Assembly (NCBI GenBank): GCA_023437715.1
Contig: JAEZFK010000061.1
Location: 1 to 19,994, forward strand
Source: Bacillota bacterium
GTDB lineage: Bacteria > Bacillota > Clostridia > Lachnospirales > Lachnospiraceae
Direction: 5' to 3'
DNA length: 19,994 nt
The notes under the pieces are model-generated. The model saw only the letters and a list, made by a program, of their open reading frames with translations. It ran no database searches and was not told where the DNA came from. Every line of letters begins with the position of its first letter. The first letter of the stretch is position 1. The position numbers were made by a program, and so were the translations under genes. This document shows, one piece after another, positions 6,516-13,793 of the stretch.

Positions 6516-8327
6516 ATGAAAAAGATGATAAAGCGGCTGCGGATTGTATTTTCCCCTTTTCGGGCAAAGCTGCTGCTGGCCTTTCTTTTGTGCACCTTCA
6601 TACCGTTAAGCGCCATCGGCTGCATTTCCTATATGGTTTCCTATTCCATTGCCCGGGACAAGATTGTGGATTCCGCCGTACTGGCCGCCGACCAGCTCCA
6701 TGTTCAGATCAACGGCCGAATCCGCCAGGCTGAAAATGTGGCTGACGCCATTCAGTACAATATGTATATCTTAGGCAAATCCGACCGGCTGGAGCTTTCC
6801 GCCCGCCTTTCGGAGCTTTCCGACGTTCGCAATAACATCTCTCTTTATAAATCAACCTTTAATTTTTATCATATTTGCATCTTTTTAAAGGACGGACAAT
6901 TTGGAAGCCAGGAAGGGCTGTTTTTTTATCCGGCCAGTGCAATCGGGGATTATGGCCTGTCCTTTAATGAATTGTCCCATTTAGGCGGCTCTTCTCTCTG
7001 GTTCTTCCGCCCAAAGGTGGCTCTTCCTCTTGTCCTGGCCCCTGATAAAACAGCTTCCGACGCAGTGATCTGCTGCCGGTCCATGGTCAACCAGGGAACC
7101 GGGGAACTGGAATACGTTTATTTTATTATGATCGATACTCAGGAATTCTCCGACATGCTTTCCGCCTCCTTTTCAAACACGGAAATCACCAGCTTTCTCC
7201 TGACCCCGGACGGAACCCTGGCTGCTGGCTCCCAAAAGATGGAGGAAAATCATCTGCCGGATATTGATAATATTTTAACAAATATTCACTCCGGCAGCTC
7301 TTACTTTGAGAAAAATAATTCCTACTGCTACGTCCTTCCCCTGGAAAACCAGTGGCTCCAGGTCACTGTAATTCCGAAGTCCTATATTGCAGGCGGTACC
7401 GCGGTCCTGCTCCGCACCATCCTCATCACCCTGCTGCTGTCCCTGCCCCTGACAGTCCTCACCATCCTTCTGATCAGCAAAAACCTGTCCAAACGGGTCA
7501 GGCTTCTGTCAAGAGCCATGAAAAGCTTCCGCTTAAGTGAGAATATCCAGACGGCTGAGCCGCTGCCGCTGCCCCGGCCAAGGGATCAGGAGCTTTACGA
7601 TGAGATTGACCAGCTTGGCCTGACCTTTGAGCAGATGCAGACCACCATCCGGCAGAATGTCAGCTCCATCCTGGACCTTTCCCTGAAAGAGGAACGGCTG
7701 AAATACCAGCTTCTCCAGTCCCAGATCAATCCTCATTTTCTCTACAACATTCTGGGTTCCATTAAGACCTGCCAGTCCCTGGGAAAGCTTGATATTGCCA
7801 GCCAGATGATCGGAGATCTGACCCGTTTTTACCGGCTGACCTTAAGCAAATCCGGGGAGCTGATCACCATCCGGGATGAAATTGAAATTGCCTCCCTCTA
7901 TTTAAATATGGAAAAACTCTGCCACAGCAGCGATCTTTCCTGGGAAATTGATCTGGAAGAGGGAATAGAAAACTTCATGATCTGTAAATTCACCCTTCAG
8001 CCCTTCCTGGAAAACAGCATCCTTCATGGGATTTCCGACCGGACGCCTAACTTATGTCTCCGCATCCAAGGGGTCTATGGGGATGATACGGTCATCATCC
8101 GGATTGAAGACAACGGGGCCGGGATTCCGGAAAACAGGCTGAATGAGCTGAAACAGGATTTAAAGAGCAAGGTTGTATATTATGAAAAGCATTTCGGCAT
8201 CTTAAATGTCAATGCACGCATTTCCAGCAGCTTATATGGCTGCGGCCACATAGAAATCGACAGCCAGCCCTGGCAGGGCACCCGTATCACAATTACATTT
8301 GCACAGATGGAGGGAAGCCCGGAATGA
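6516..8327 (+). CDS. YesM-type sensor histidine kinase
   Basis: A 603-residue membrane sensor. One helix at about 17-42 and a second at about 296-320 enclose an extracytoplasmic sensing domain of about 250 residues, probably a Cache-type fold. A HAMP-like linker (about 320-380) and a coiled stretch lead to the His_kinase domain with 'QINPHFLYN', where His407 is the expected phosphorylation site. The ATPase domain has 'QPFLENSILHGI' (N box, Asn500) and 'DNGAGIP' (532-538). The start at 6516 is chosen over an upstream TTG at 6480 because GGGAGG lies about nine bases before it. Its stop overlaps the start of the response regulator by four bases (ATGA). Kinases of this family with an AraC regulator usually sense sugars and control adjacent CUT1 transporters, as the divergent layout suggests here. 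Confidence 0.94.
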   Translation: MKKMIKRLRIVFSPFRAKLLLAFLLCTFIPLSAIGCISYMVSYSIARDKIVDSAVLAADQLHVQINGRIRQAENVADAIQYNMYILGKSDRLELSARLSELSDVRNNISLYKSTFNFYHICIFLKDGQFGSQEGLFFYPASAIGDYGLSFNELSHLGGSSLWFFRPKVALPLVLAPDKTASDAVICCRSMVNQGTGELEYVYFIMIDTQEFSDMLSASFSNTEITSFLLTPDGTLAAGSQKMEENHLPDIDNILTNIHSGSSYFEKNNSYCYVLPLENQWLQVTVIPKSYIAGGTAVLLRTILITLLLSLPLTVLTILLISKNLSKRVRLLSRAMKSFRLSENIQTAEPLPLPRPRDQELYDEIDQLGLTFEQMQTTIRQNVSSILDLSLKEERLKYQLLQSQINPHFLYNILGSIKTCQSLGKLDIASQMIGDLTRFYRLTLSKSGELITIRDEIEIASLYLNMEKLCHSSDLSWEIDLEEGIENFMICKFTLQPFLENSILHGISDRTPNLCLRIQGVYGDDTVIIRIEDNGAGIPENRLNELKQDLKSKVVYYEKHFGILNVNARISSSLYGCGHIEIDSQPWQGTRITITFAQMEGSPE

Positions 8328-9919
8328 AGAAGGTCATGATTGTAGACGACAATTGTCTTTCAGCGGAGGGAATTGAAAAAAATATTGACTGGAAAGCCTT
8401 AAACGCCCAGGTAATCCACATCCGGTACAACGGGAGGTCCGCCATCAAGGCCATGGAAGAGGAACCGGCAGACATCATCATCTCGGACATCGAAATGCCG
8501 GATCTGGACGGAATCTCCATGAGCAAGCTGGCGGTCAGCTTCAACCCTTTCGTAAAGGTGATCTTAATCAGCGCCTACGACCGGTTTGACTATGCCAGGC
8601 AGGCCATACGCATCGGCGTCTATGACTATATTGAAAAGCCCATTGACTATGGTTATCTGACGGAAAAAATACGGGGCGCCTGCGCCCTCATCACCCAGGA
8701 ACAGAAGAATATGGAGCTTTTAAACCAGAGCCGCCCCCTGATGACAGAGAAGTTTTTCCGGGACCTCATTCATTATTCCGGCAAGGAAGCGGCTTATCAT
8801 CTGACCTCTTATATGGAATATTTAAATCTGGATTTATCCTACAGATTCTTTGATGTAGTGGTACTCAATATTGAAAATGCCCCGGAGCTGAAAGCCGTCA
8901 TAGGCGTTGCCCAGTATGAAATCCTGCTGTACAATGTCCATGATTCCCTGGAACGGTACTGCCATATCTTTGACTTTTATTACCTTTTAAGGGATTTTGA
9001 CGGCCTGACCCTGATTCTCTGCCAGAACAGCTCCAATCCCGATCATTTTCTCCAGTCGGTTCACAAGGTGGTATCCTTTCTGGTAAAGGAATACAAGAAC
9101 ACGGATCTTTCCTTAAACATCGGCATCGGAAATGTGGCCTCTGATTTATGGAACCTCCGCCTTTCCCATGAAAGCGCCGTCCATGCCCTGGAATACCGCT
9201 TTTTCTTTCCCCAGAAAAATGTCTTTGACGCAAAGGAAGCTCTGGGGCAGAACCTGACCCTGGAACCCTTTTCCGATCCCAGGGAGGACGAGCTGATCCG
9301 GCTCATCTGCCAGAAGGACTATCCTGCACTGGAACAGTGGATTAAGGAATTTTCCTCTGATCTGCTCAAAAAATACCAGACCAAAAACCTGGTATTCATC
9401 CGGATTTATTCCCTGCTGGGGAGGATTTTAAAGTTCCTCTACGAACTGAATATTGATGCCGGGGACTTGGAAAACGACATCGTCAATGCATACAGCAGCC
9501 TGGATACCTTTACCACCGGAGACCAGTTTTTTTCCTGGCTGTACAGGCTCTGCACCATGGCCTGCCAGAAGCTGGATTCCTCTTTGAAAACCTATCACGA
9601 TTCCCTGTGCAGCTCAGTCCTTTCCTATATCAGGGAAAATTATGAGCACAGCGATTTGTGCCTTCAGGATATTTCAAAATACGTCAATGTCAGCCCCGCT
9701 TACCTAAGCGCCCTGTTTAAGAAAAATACCGGAGCGAACATCAGCGATACCATTACCTCGGCGCGGATTGACGCCGCCTGCCAGTATTTAAAAAATTCCA
9801 ATCTTTCCCTGAAGGAAATCAGCGAGAAATGCGGGTATGCCAACCAGTATTATTTCAGCACCAGCTTTAAAAGGAAGCTGGGAATATCCCCCTCCGCTTA
9901 CCGGGATGGAGCGCTGTAA
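8324..9919 (+). CDS. YesN-type response regulator, AraC DNA-binding
   Basis: A 531-residue regulator. The N-terminal receiver domain has Asp8-Asp9, phosphoacceptor Asp55 in 'IIISDIEMPDLDG', Ser83 in the switch position and Lys105 ('EKP'). A middle region of about 270 residues has no clear family. The C-terminal 100 residues form two AraC-type helix-turn-helix motifs ('LQDISKYVNVSPAYLSALFK' and 'LKEISEKCGYANQYYFSTSF', then 'GISPSAYR'). It is translationally coupled to the kinase by an ATGA overlap. Phosphorylated, it probably activates the divergent sugar operon, whose promoter has a weak -10. The target site is not proven; a palindrome at 6383-6403 is one candidate. Confidence 0.94.
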   Translation: MKKVMIVDDNCLSAEGIEKNIDWKALNAQVIHIRYNGRSAIKAMEEEPADIIISDIEMPDLDGISMSKLAVSFNPFVKVILISAYDRFDYARQAIRIGVYDYIEKPIDYGYLTEKIRGACALITQEQKNMELLNQSRPLMTEKFFRDLIHYSGKEAAYHLTSYMEYLNLDLSYRFFDVVVLNIENAPELKAVIGVAQYEILLYNVHDSLERYCHIFDFYYLLRDFDGLTLILCQNSSNPDHFLQSVHKVVSFLVKEYKNTDLSLNIGIGNVASDLWNLRLSHESAVHALEYRFFFPQKNVFDAKEALGQNLTLEPFSDPREDELIRLICQKDYPALEQWIKEFSSDLLKKYQTKNLVFIRIYSLLGRILKFLYELNIDAGDLENDIVNAYSSLDTFTTGDQFFSWLYRLCTMACQKLDSSLKTYHDSLCSSVLSYIRENYEHSDLCLQDISKYVNVSPAYLSALFKKNTGANISDTITSARIDAACQYLKNSNLSLKEISEKCGYANQYYFSTSFKRKLGISPSAYRDGAL

Positions 9920-9923
9920 ATCC

Positions 9924-9952
9924 TTGACATTTTCTTCATCAGATGGTATCAT
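9924..9952 (+). promoter_or_regulatory. Promoter of tRNA-Leu
   Basis: TTGACA (9924-9929), a 17-base spacer and TATCAT (9947-9952) lie 13 bases before the mature tRNA start. It begins five bases after the response regulator stop, so the tRNA is expressed on its own. Confidence 0.85.
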
Positions 9953-9965
9953 ACATGTTGTGCCA

Positions 9966-10045
9966 GCGGGTATGGCGGAATTGGCAGACGCGCCAGATTT
10001 AGGTTCTGGTGGGAGACCGTGCAGGTTCAAGTCCTGTTACCCGCA
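9966..10045 (+). tRNA. tRNA-Leu (UAG)
   Basis: An 80-base gene with the long variable arm of class II tRNAs. The acceptor strands GCGGGTA and TACCCGC pair, with discriminator A10045. The anticodon stem CCAGA/TCTGG encloses TTTAGGT, anticodon TAG (10000-10002). The T arm contains GGTTCAAGTCC. CCA is not encoded. Flanked by its own promoter and terminator. Confidence 0.96.
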
Positions 10046-10061
10046 GTTTTACATATGATAA

Positions 10062-10107
10062 AAAAACACCGGAAAACCTTGTGCTTACGAGGAATTCCGG
10101 TGTTTTT
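10062..10107. terminator. Intrinsic terminator after tRNA-Leu, A/T-flanked on both sides
   Basis: CACCGGAA (10067-10074) pairs with TTCCGGTG (10095-10102), extended outward by A-run/T-run pairing and inward by CCT/AGG. TTTTT follows on plus and a T-run also on minus, so it can work in both directions. About 300 bases without a gene follow up to 10410; apart from a weak promoter I see nothing there. Confidence 0.9.
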
Positions 10108-10224
10108 ATTTTTCGGTACCATACAACAGGAAATGCAGCACGAATTTTTATTGTTCAGCATATCCGGAAAATCTTTCTGTAATGATAAGGTCATTTATGA
10201 TTTCTCAGGTATATTATTATTTGT

Positions 10225-10253
10225 TTGACAGAGAATAAGTTTTGAAATATCTG
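10225..10253 (+). promoter_or_regulatory. Possible promoter of the GlsB-like gene
   Basis: TTGACA (10225-10230), 17 bases, TATCTG (10248-10253). The -10 is weak and the leader would be about 150 bases long. A second TTGACA at about 10320 lacks a well-spaced -10. Directly ahead of the ribosome site is an inverted repeat TTGATT/AATCAA (10374-10395). Confidence 0.35.
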
Positions 10254-10410
10254 TTTCCCGGAATTATGAGCAGCCCTTTAGGAGGCAGGGGTGATAAAAC
10301 GAATGGAGTGATTTTTACCTTGACATAAATTCTTCTTATACAACACAGAAAGTAAAGTTTATTTTCAGGTTTATTGATTTTAGAAAACTAATCAAGTCAG
10401 GAGGTGCTTT

Positions 10411-10659
10411 ATGGGAATTATCGGATGGATTATCATTGGTGCTTTAGCCGGTTGGCTTGCAAGCATGGTCACCGGAAACAATAAAAAGATGGGTGCATTC
10501 GCAAATATTGGTGTAGGTATTATTGGCGGCTTTATCGGCGGATTCATTATGAATCTTCTGGGCGGAGCAGGCATTACCGGCTTTAATCTCAGGAGTCTTT
10601 TTGTTGCTTTTATAGGTTCATTAATCTTTTTGTGGATATTTAATAAAGTTCACAAATAA
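10411..10659 (+). CDS. GlsB/YeaQ/YmgE-type stress membrane protein
   Basis: An 82-residue, very hydrophobic protein of the family once called transglycosylase-associated proteins. It has three predicted membrane helices (about 3-20, 28-52, 61-77), rich in Gly and Ile, with the usual 'GIIGGFIGGF' segment, and matches the family length. Members are small membrane proteins often induced by general or envelope stress; no enzyme activity has been established from the fold. A strong AGGAGG precedes ATG 10411 and a terminator follows at 10713, so it is a single-gene unit. Nothing here shows its trigger. Confidence 0.9.
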   Translation: MGIIGWIIIGALAGWLASMVTGNNKKMGAFANIGVGIIGGFIGGFIMNLLGGAGITGFNLRSLFVAFIGSLIFLWIFNKVHK

Positions 10660-10712
10660 CGCCAGGGGCGATGAAGCCGTACAGATGAATAAGATTATAA
10701 ACAGTTATTTTA

Positions 10713-10758
10713 AAAAACAGACATCGATTCCCAACTATGCGGAAAGATGTCTGCTTTT
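10713..10758. terminator. Bidirectional terminator between the GlsB-like gene and the rsgA remnant
   Basis: CAGACATC (10718-10725) pairs with GATGTCTG (10746-10753) around a 20-base loop. CTTTT follows on plus, and TTTTTT follows on minus. It lies between converging genes. Confidence 0.85.
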
Positions 10759-10818
10759 ATATGAGGTGTGAATTTTACGCTTACCCAAAGGAATACGTTT
10801 CAAGCCTCGAAGATATAT

Positions 10819-11758
10819 TTATTTCCTAATCCCCCCATTTTTCTTCATTTGTTTGCTCCTTTTGACAATCTCCTTATGCCATTGCTGTTTTTGCCGCAGA
10901 TAAGCGCCTTTGTCGTCAGTGAATTCAGCTTCGCGCCTGAGATTTAAATAGCTGTTCCATCTCTCGAGGGGCAAATTACCGTTTTCAATGGCTGCTTTGA
11001 CCGCACATCCAGCTCCCGCATGCCGGGAGTGTCGATAATCATCACACCGCTGTCGAGCATAATAAGCTGTCTGTGGGTGGTGGTGTGGTTTCGTTTACCT
11101 GCATAATTTCCCGGCCTGCCAGTGCATTGACAAGGCTTGACTTGCCCACACCTGACGAGCCCAGGAATACAATTGTTTTACCCGGCTTGAGATAATCCGC
11201 CAATGCGTCAAGCCCGGCTCCGCTCATTGCGCTGACGGCATATATGCCGATACCGGATGCGACCTTTTCAACCCCGCGCATTTGCCTGGAGAAATCCCCG
11301 ACCAGATCGGCCTTTGTCAGGACAATCACCGGTGTTGCTCCCGACTGCCACGCAAGTGTGATATAGCGTTCCAAACGCTTTGGGTTAAAATCGAGATTAA
11401 GAGACTGTATGATAAACACATAATCAAAGTTTGCGGCAACCGCCTGCTCGCCGCGTCCCGGCGTCGGATCACGTCTTGAAAAGAACGATCTGCGGGGCAA
11501 TGTTTTTATAATTTGGCTGTCACCGCTTTGATTAAAGCTTATCAGCACGAAATCTCCTGTTGTGGGGAAGCTCTCTCCTCCATCGGCATAGTAAACGCCT
11601 GTTTTCAGTCTTCCAAAGACCGGGCCGTATTCACAGACAAGCTCATACCGTTCCTTGTGAACGGCAGTGACTCTTGCCGGAATACCGGCTGCTTCGCCTT
11701 GCGGCATATTAAGGGAATACAACGTTGACGTTATAAATCCGTAATCTGTTAAATTCAA
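10819..11758 (-). pseudogene. Broken rsgA-like GTPase gene (ribosome small-subunit biogenesis)
   Basis: The gene encodes a circularly permuted RsgA/YjeQ GTPase, but the product is split over three reading frames. Segment A (11758 to about 11088) gives an OB-fold domain, the G4 motif 'TKAD' (148-151) and the P-loop 'GSSGVGKS' (200-207), then ends in the wrong frame after 'VNET', with a stop at 11042. Segment B (about 11087-11013, another frame) gives 'HTTTHRQLIML' and 'DTPGMREL' (switch I and G3). Segment C (about 11010-10819, third frame) gives 'GCAVKAAIENG' and the C-terminal helix up to TAA. Compared with intact proteins, roughly eight residues are missing at the first junction and most of the Cys/His zinc region at the second. 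Both lesions are deletions, not single-base slips. TTG 11758 is preceded by GGAGG at nine bases. An active copy is presumably elsewhere. Confidence 0.85.
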
Positions 11759-11837
11759 TCTTTTTATCCTCCAATGCAATTGATATTTTACTGGTGTAAC
11801 ATTCCTTTCGTTATAAATCTGCATACAAAAAAGGGCA

Positions 11838-11882
11838 TAAAAATACCGCAGCAAGCAGCCTTCTTAAAGCTGCAAACCGCGG
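11838..11882 (-). terminator. Third leader hairpin with U-run, upstream of the rsgA remnant
   Basis: On the minus strand CCGCGG pairs with CTGCGG (one G-U), with an inner stem GCAGC/GCTGC, followed by TATTTTTA. It lies 80 bases before the rsgA-like start, so it would stop leader transcripts. Confidence 0.6.
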
Positions 11883-11904
11883 TTCGTCAAGGTAATGCAG
11901 GTGT

Positions 11905-11940
11905 CAAAATAAACACGGGCATACCTGTTCGTATGCCCGT
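11905..11940 (-). terminator. Second leader hairpin with U-rich tail
   Basis: On the minus strand ACGGGCATAC pairs perfectly with GTATGCCCGT around a 6-base loop, followed by GTTTATTTT. An upstream ATACTGT (near 11957-11951) could pair with ACAGGTAT of this hairpin, with one bulge, as a competing structure. Confidence 0.65.
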
Positions 11941-11970
11941 AGAAATATACAGTATTCACGAAAGGTTACT

Positions 11971-12025
11971 TAAAACGGCACAGCAATAGAAGGTGTCTGC
12001 ACACCGAAAAGAAAATTGCTCTGCC
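11971..12025 (-). terminator. First leader hairpin with U-run
   Basis: On the minus strand GGCAGAGCAAT pairs with ATTGCTGTGCC (10 of 11) and encloses a second hairpin GGTGT/ACACC; GTTTTAAG follows. It begins 13 bases after the leader-peptide stop. CACCTT inside it can also pair with AAGGTG of the leader-peptide coding region, which offers a switch. Confidence 0.65.
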
Positions 12026-12037
12026 CTATATTTTGTT

Positions 12038-12070
12038 TTAGACGAAAACCACCTTAAAAGCGACCATCAT
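12038..12070 (-). CDS. Putative 10-residue leader peptide MMVAFKVVFV
   Basis: A ten-codon open frame (ATG 12070 to TAA 12038) with AAAGGAG ten bases upstream. It lies about 60 bases after a good promoter and just before three terminator-like hairpins. Its size, ribosome site and position match leader peptides of genes controlled by ribosome-dependent attenuation, such as antibiotic-response genes. The peptide is strongly hydrophobic with four valines. I do not recognise the sequence. Chance remains possible for so short a frame. Confidence 0.5.
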   Translation of the reverse strand: MMVAFKVVFV

Positions 12071-12136
12071 AAAACAACAACTCCTTTCGTTTTCTGCGAT
12101 ACTTGAATATATCATCACAGAATAAAGATTGAGCTT

Positions 12137-12165
12137 AGTATATCATCTCTTTCCTGAAAAATCAA
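12137..12165 (-). promoter_or_regulatory. Promoter of the rsgA-like leader
   Basis: On the minus strand TTGATT (12165-12160), 17 bases, TATACT (12142-12137). It begins 16 bases after the SDR stop codon and gives a leader of about 370 bases before the rsgA-like start. Confidence 0.75.
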
Positions 12166-12180
12166 TTAGGGAAATCTTCT

Positions 12181-13080
12181 TTATGACTGCATGGACTGTC
12201 CCCCATCCACATGAAGAACCTGGCCTGTTACAAAGGAAGAATCATCACTTGCCAGATACACATAGGTAGGAGCGAGTTCAACCGGCTGCCCCGCCCTTTT
12301 CATTGGCGTGTTGGAACCAAACGTCGGAATATAGTCGGCCGGCCAGCTGGAAGGCTGAAGCGGTGTCCAGATCGGTCCCGGCGCAACTGCATTTACCCGG
12401 ATGCCTTTCGACACCAGGGAACGGGCCATTGAACGGGTGAAGCTGACGATTGCGCCTTTGGTGCTGGAATAATCAATGAGCTGCTCATTTCCGGTATAAG
12501 CGGTAACGGATGTTGTATTAATTATGGCGCTGCCGTCTTTTAAATGGGACAGGGCCAGCTTAGTCATAATGAATATGCCGAAAAAGTTGATCTCAAAGGT
12601 GAGCGCCAGCTGCTCAACGGAAATATCCTGGATGCCGTTCTGGGGAAACTGCACGCCCGCATTATTTACCAGAATATCAAGGCCGCCTAAGGTTGAAACC
12701 GTATTGGATACGGCATCCTGGCAGAATGATTCATCCCGTACATCTCCTGAGATCAAAAGGCATCTTCTTCCCTGGGCTTCTATATAGGATTTTGTTATCT
12801 CCGCATCTTCATGCTCATCATAATAGACAATGCTGACATCCGCCCCTTCCTTGGCAAATGCCAGGGATACGGCTCTGCCGATTCCGCTGTCTCCTCCGGT
12901 CACCAGCGCTACCTTATCTTTCAGTTTCCCTGTCCCAATATAGTTGGGATTGTCAAAAACAGGCTTGGGAACCATGAGTGTTTCCAGTCCCGGCTGTACC
13001 GGCTGATGCTGCGGGGGAAACTGGACAGGAACCTGCTGGCATACCTCTTCGTAACCTAAATATGGATAAAAATCATTCAA
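12181..13080 (-). CDS. SDR family oxidoreductase, stress-type with N-terminal extension
   Basis: A 299-residue short-chain dehydrogenase. After a Pro/Gln-rich extension of about 50 residues comes the Rossmann fold with 'TGGDSGIG' (61-68), 'NNAG' (139-142), catalytic Ser191, Tyr204 and Lys208 ('YSSTK'), 'PGPIWTP' and the closing 'HVDGGQ'. The extension and TGGDSGIG form place it with the YghA/YhdF-like group, NAD(P)-dependent enzymes often tied to general stress; the substrate is unknown. It starts at TTG 13080 with GGAG seven bases upstream. It is a single-gene unit; the promoter at 12165 for the next unit begins right after its stop, and I see no separate terminator between them. Confidence 0.92.
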   Translation of the reverse strand: MNDFYPYLGYEEVCQQVPVQFPPQHQPVQPGLETLMVPKPVFDNPNYIGTGKLKDKVALVTGGDSGIGRAVSLAFAKEGADVSIVYYDEHEDAEITKSYIEAQGRRCLLISGDVRDESFCQDAVSNTVSTLGGLDILVNNAGVQFPQNGIQDISVEQLALTFEINFFGIFIMTKLALSHLKDGSAIINTTSVTAYTGNEQLIDYSSTKGAIVSFTRSMARSLVSKGIRVNAVAPGPIWTPLQPSSWPADYIPTFGSNTPMKRAGQPVELAPTYVYLASDDSSFVTGQVLHVDGGQSMQS

Positions 13081-13199
13081 TCGGAATCTCCAATCTGATA
13101 GAAATAGTATAATAACTATATATTAATCAAACCGCTGAGAATTGAACCAATTTCTGAGATATTTGAATATTTTCTTTTTTTATATCCATCCTACAGAAA

Positions 13200-13400
13200 T
13201 CCGCTTTTATAGGAGTCCGGGGACAGAAAATAGGGACGCCGCTGCTGAGGCGTCAAAGGGATCAGATCATTGAATCCGTCTGCTTCCCGGAGAGACCATG
13301 GAACAGGTGAAGCAGCTTGAAAGCGAGAGTGAATTATCTGGACGCAACCGGGTTTGCCTGTATGGAAATCAGGAAACAAGCTCCCAGGCATGACCCGGGA
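13200..13400. other. Gene-free stretch with several hairpins
   Basis: No convincing gene lies between 13081 and 13793. This part holds GACGCC/GGCGTC (13235-13254) and a long stem of CCGGGT+TGCCTG (13348-13360) with CAGGCA+ACCCGG (13385-13398) around a 24-base loop. Near 13219 is GGGGACAGAAAATAGGGACG, which recalls the GGGGACAG repeats found near some REP-associated transposase elements. It could be a small RNA, a relic of a mobile repeat, or chance. Confidence 0.3.
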
Positions 13401-13518
13401 AAGTCGATTTCTTTTCACAAACTGTTCACATTTCCATCAAACTCCCGTCACATTTTCCCTGTATATTAATAATTGTAAAGAGGCCAATAACCTTTTAAAT
13501 AAAACTTTTTTTCATATA

Positions 13519-13556
13519 GCCGGCAGGATCCCCCTCTTGCCGGCTCCTCCCTTTTT
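13519..13556 (+). terminator. Intrinsic terminator in the gene-free stretch
   Basis: GCCGGCA (13519-13525) pairs with TGCCGGC (13538-13544) around a 12-base loop, followed by TCCTCCCTTTTT. No protein gene lies upstream on plus, so it hints at a non-coding transcript over 13200-13540 or is a relic. Confidence 0.6.
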
Positions 13557-13691
13557 ATGGGGTACATTTCTCATACCGCCGATTTTCCGGCTTAGATTCC
13601 CACCACTTGACATAGCTTAGGATTGTTAAACTTTAAACAAAAGCAGAAATGAATCAATCATCAAATGAGCTTAATAAGGATAGAAATATAA

Positions 13692-13720
13692 TTGTTTGAA
13701 ATTTCCAAATTGTGTATAAT
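13692..13720 (+). promoter_or_regulatory. Promoter and possible operator of the RpiR-type regulator
   Basis: TTGTTT (13692-13697), 17 bases, TATAAT (13715-13720). Between the boxes, 13695-13709 reads TTTGAAATTTCCAAA, a palindrome with one mismatched pair, well placed for repression, perhaps by the regulator itself. The leader is about 65 bases. Confidence 0.65.
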
Positions 13721-13793
13721 AAAAACGAATCCGCAGACAGACAAAAATCAGCAAAGAACGACCCGCAAAAGCGGCAGGAGGCAGAATAAGAAT

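Noticed and set aside
10255..10325. Tiny open frames with AGGAGG near 10279 before the GlsB-like gene
   Set aside because: The frames are only a few codons or lack a ribosome site, and no hairpin switch follows, so a leader peptide is not supported.
10310..10340. TTGACA near 10320 followed by TATACA as a GlsB-like promoter
   Set aside because: The spacing is only about 11 bases, too short for a standard promoter.
13191..13418. 75-codon open frame on minus in the gene-free stretch
   Set aside because: It starts at GTG without a ribosome site, overlaps the hairpins and shows no known domain; its ending looks protein-like but that is not enough.
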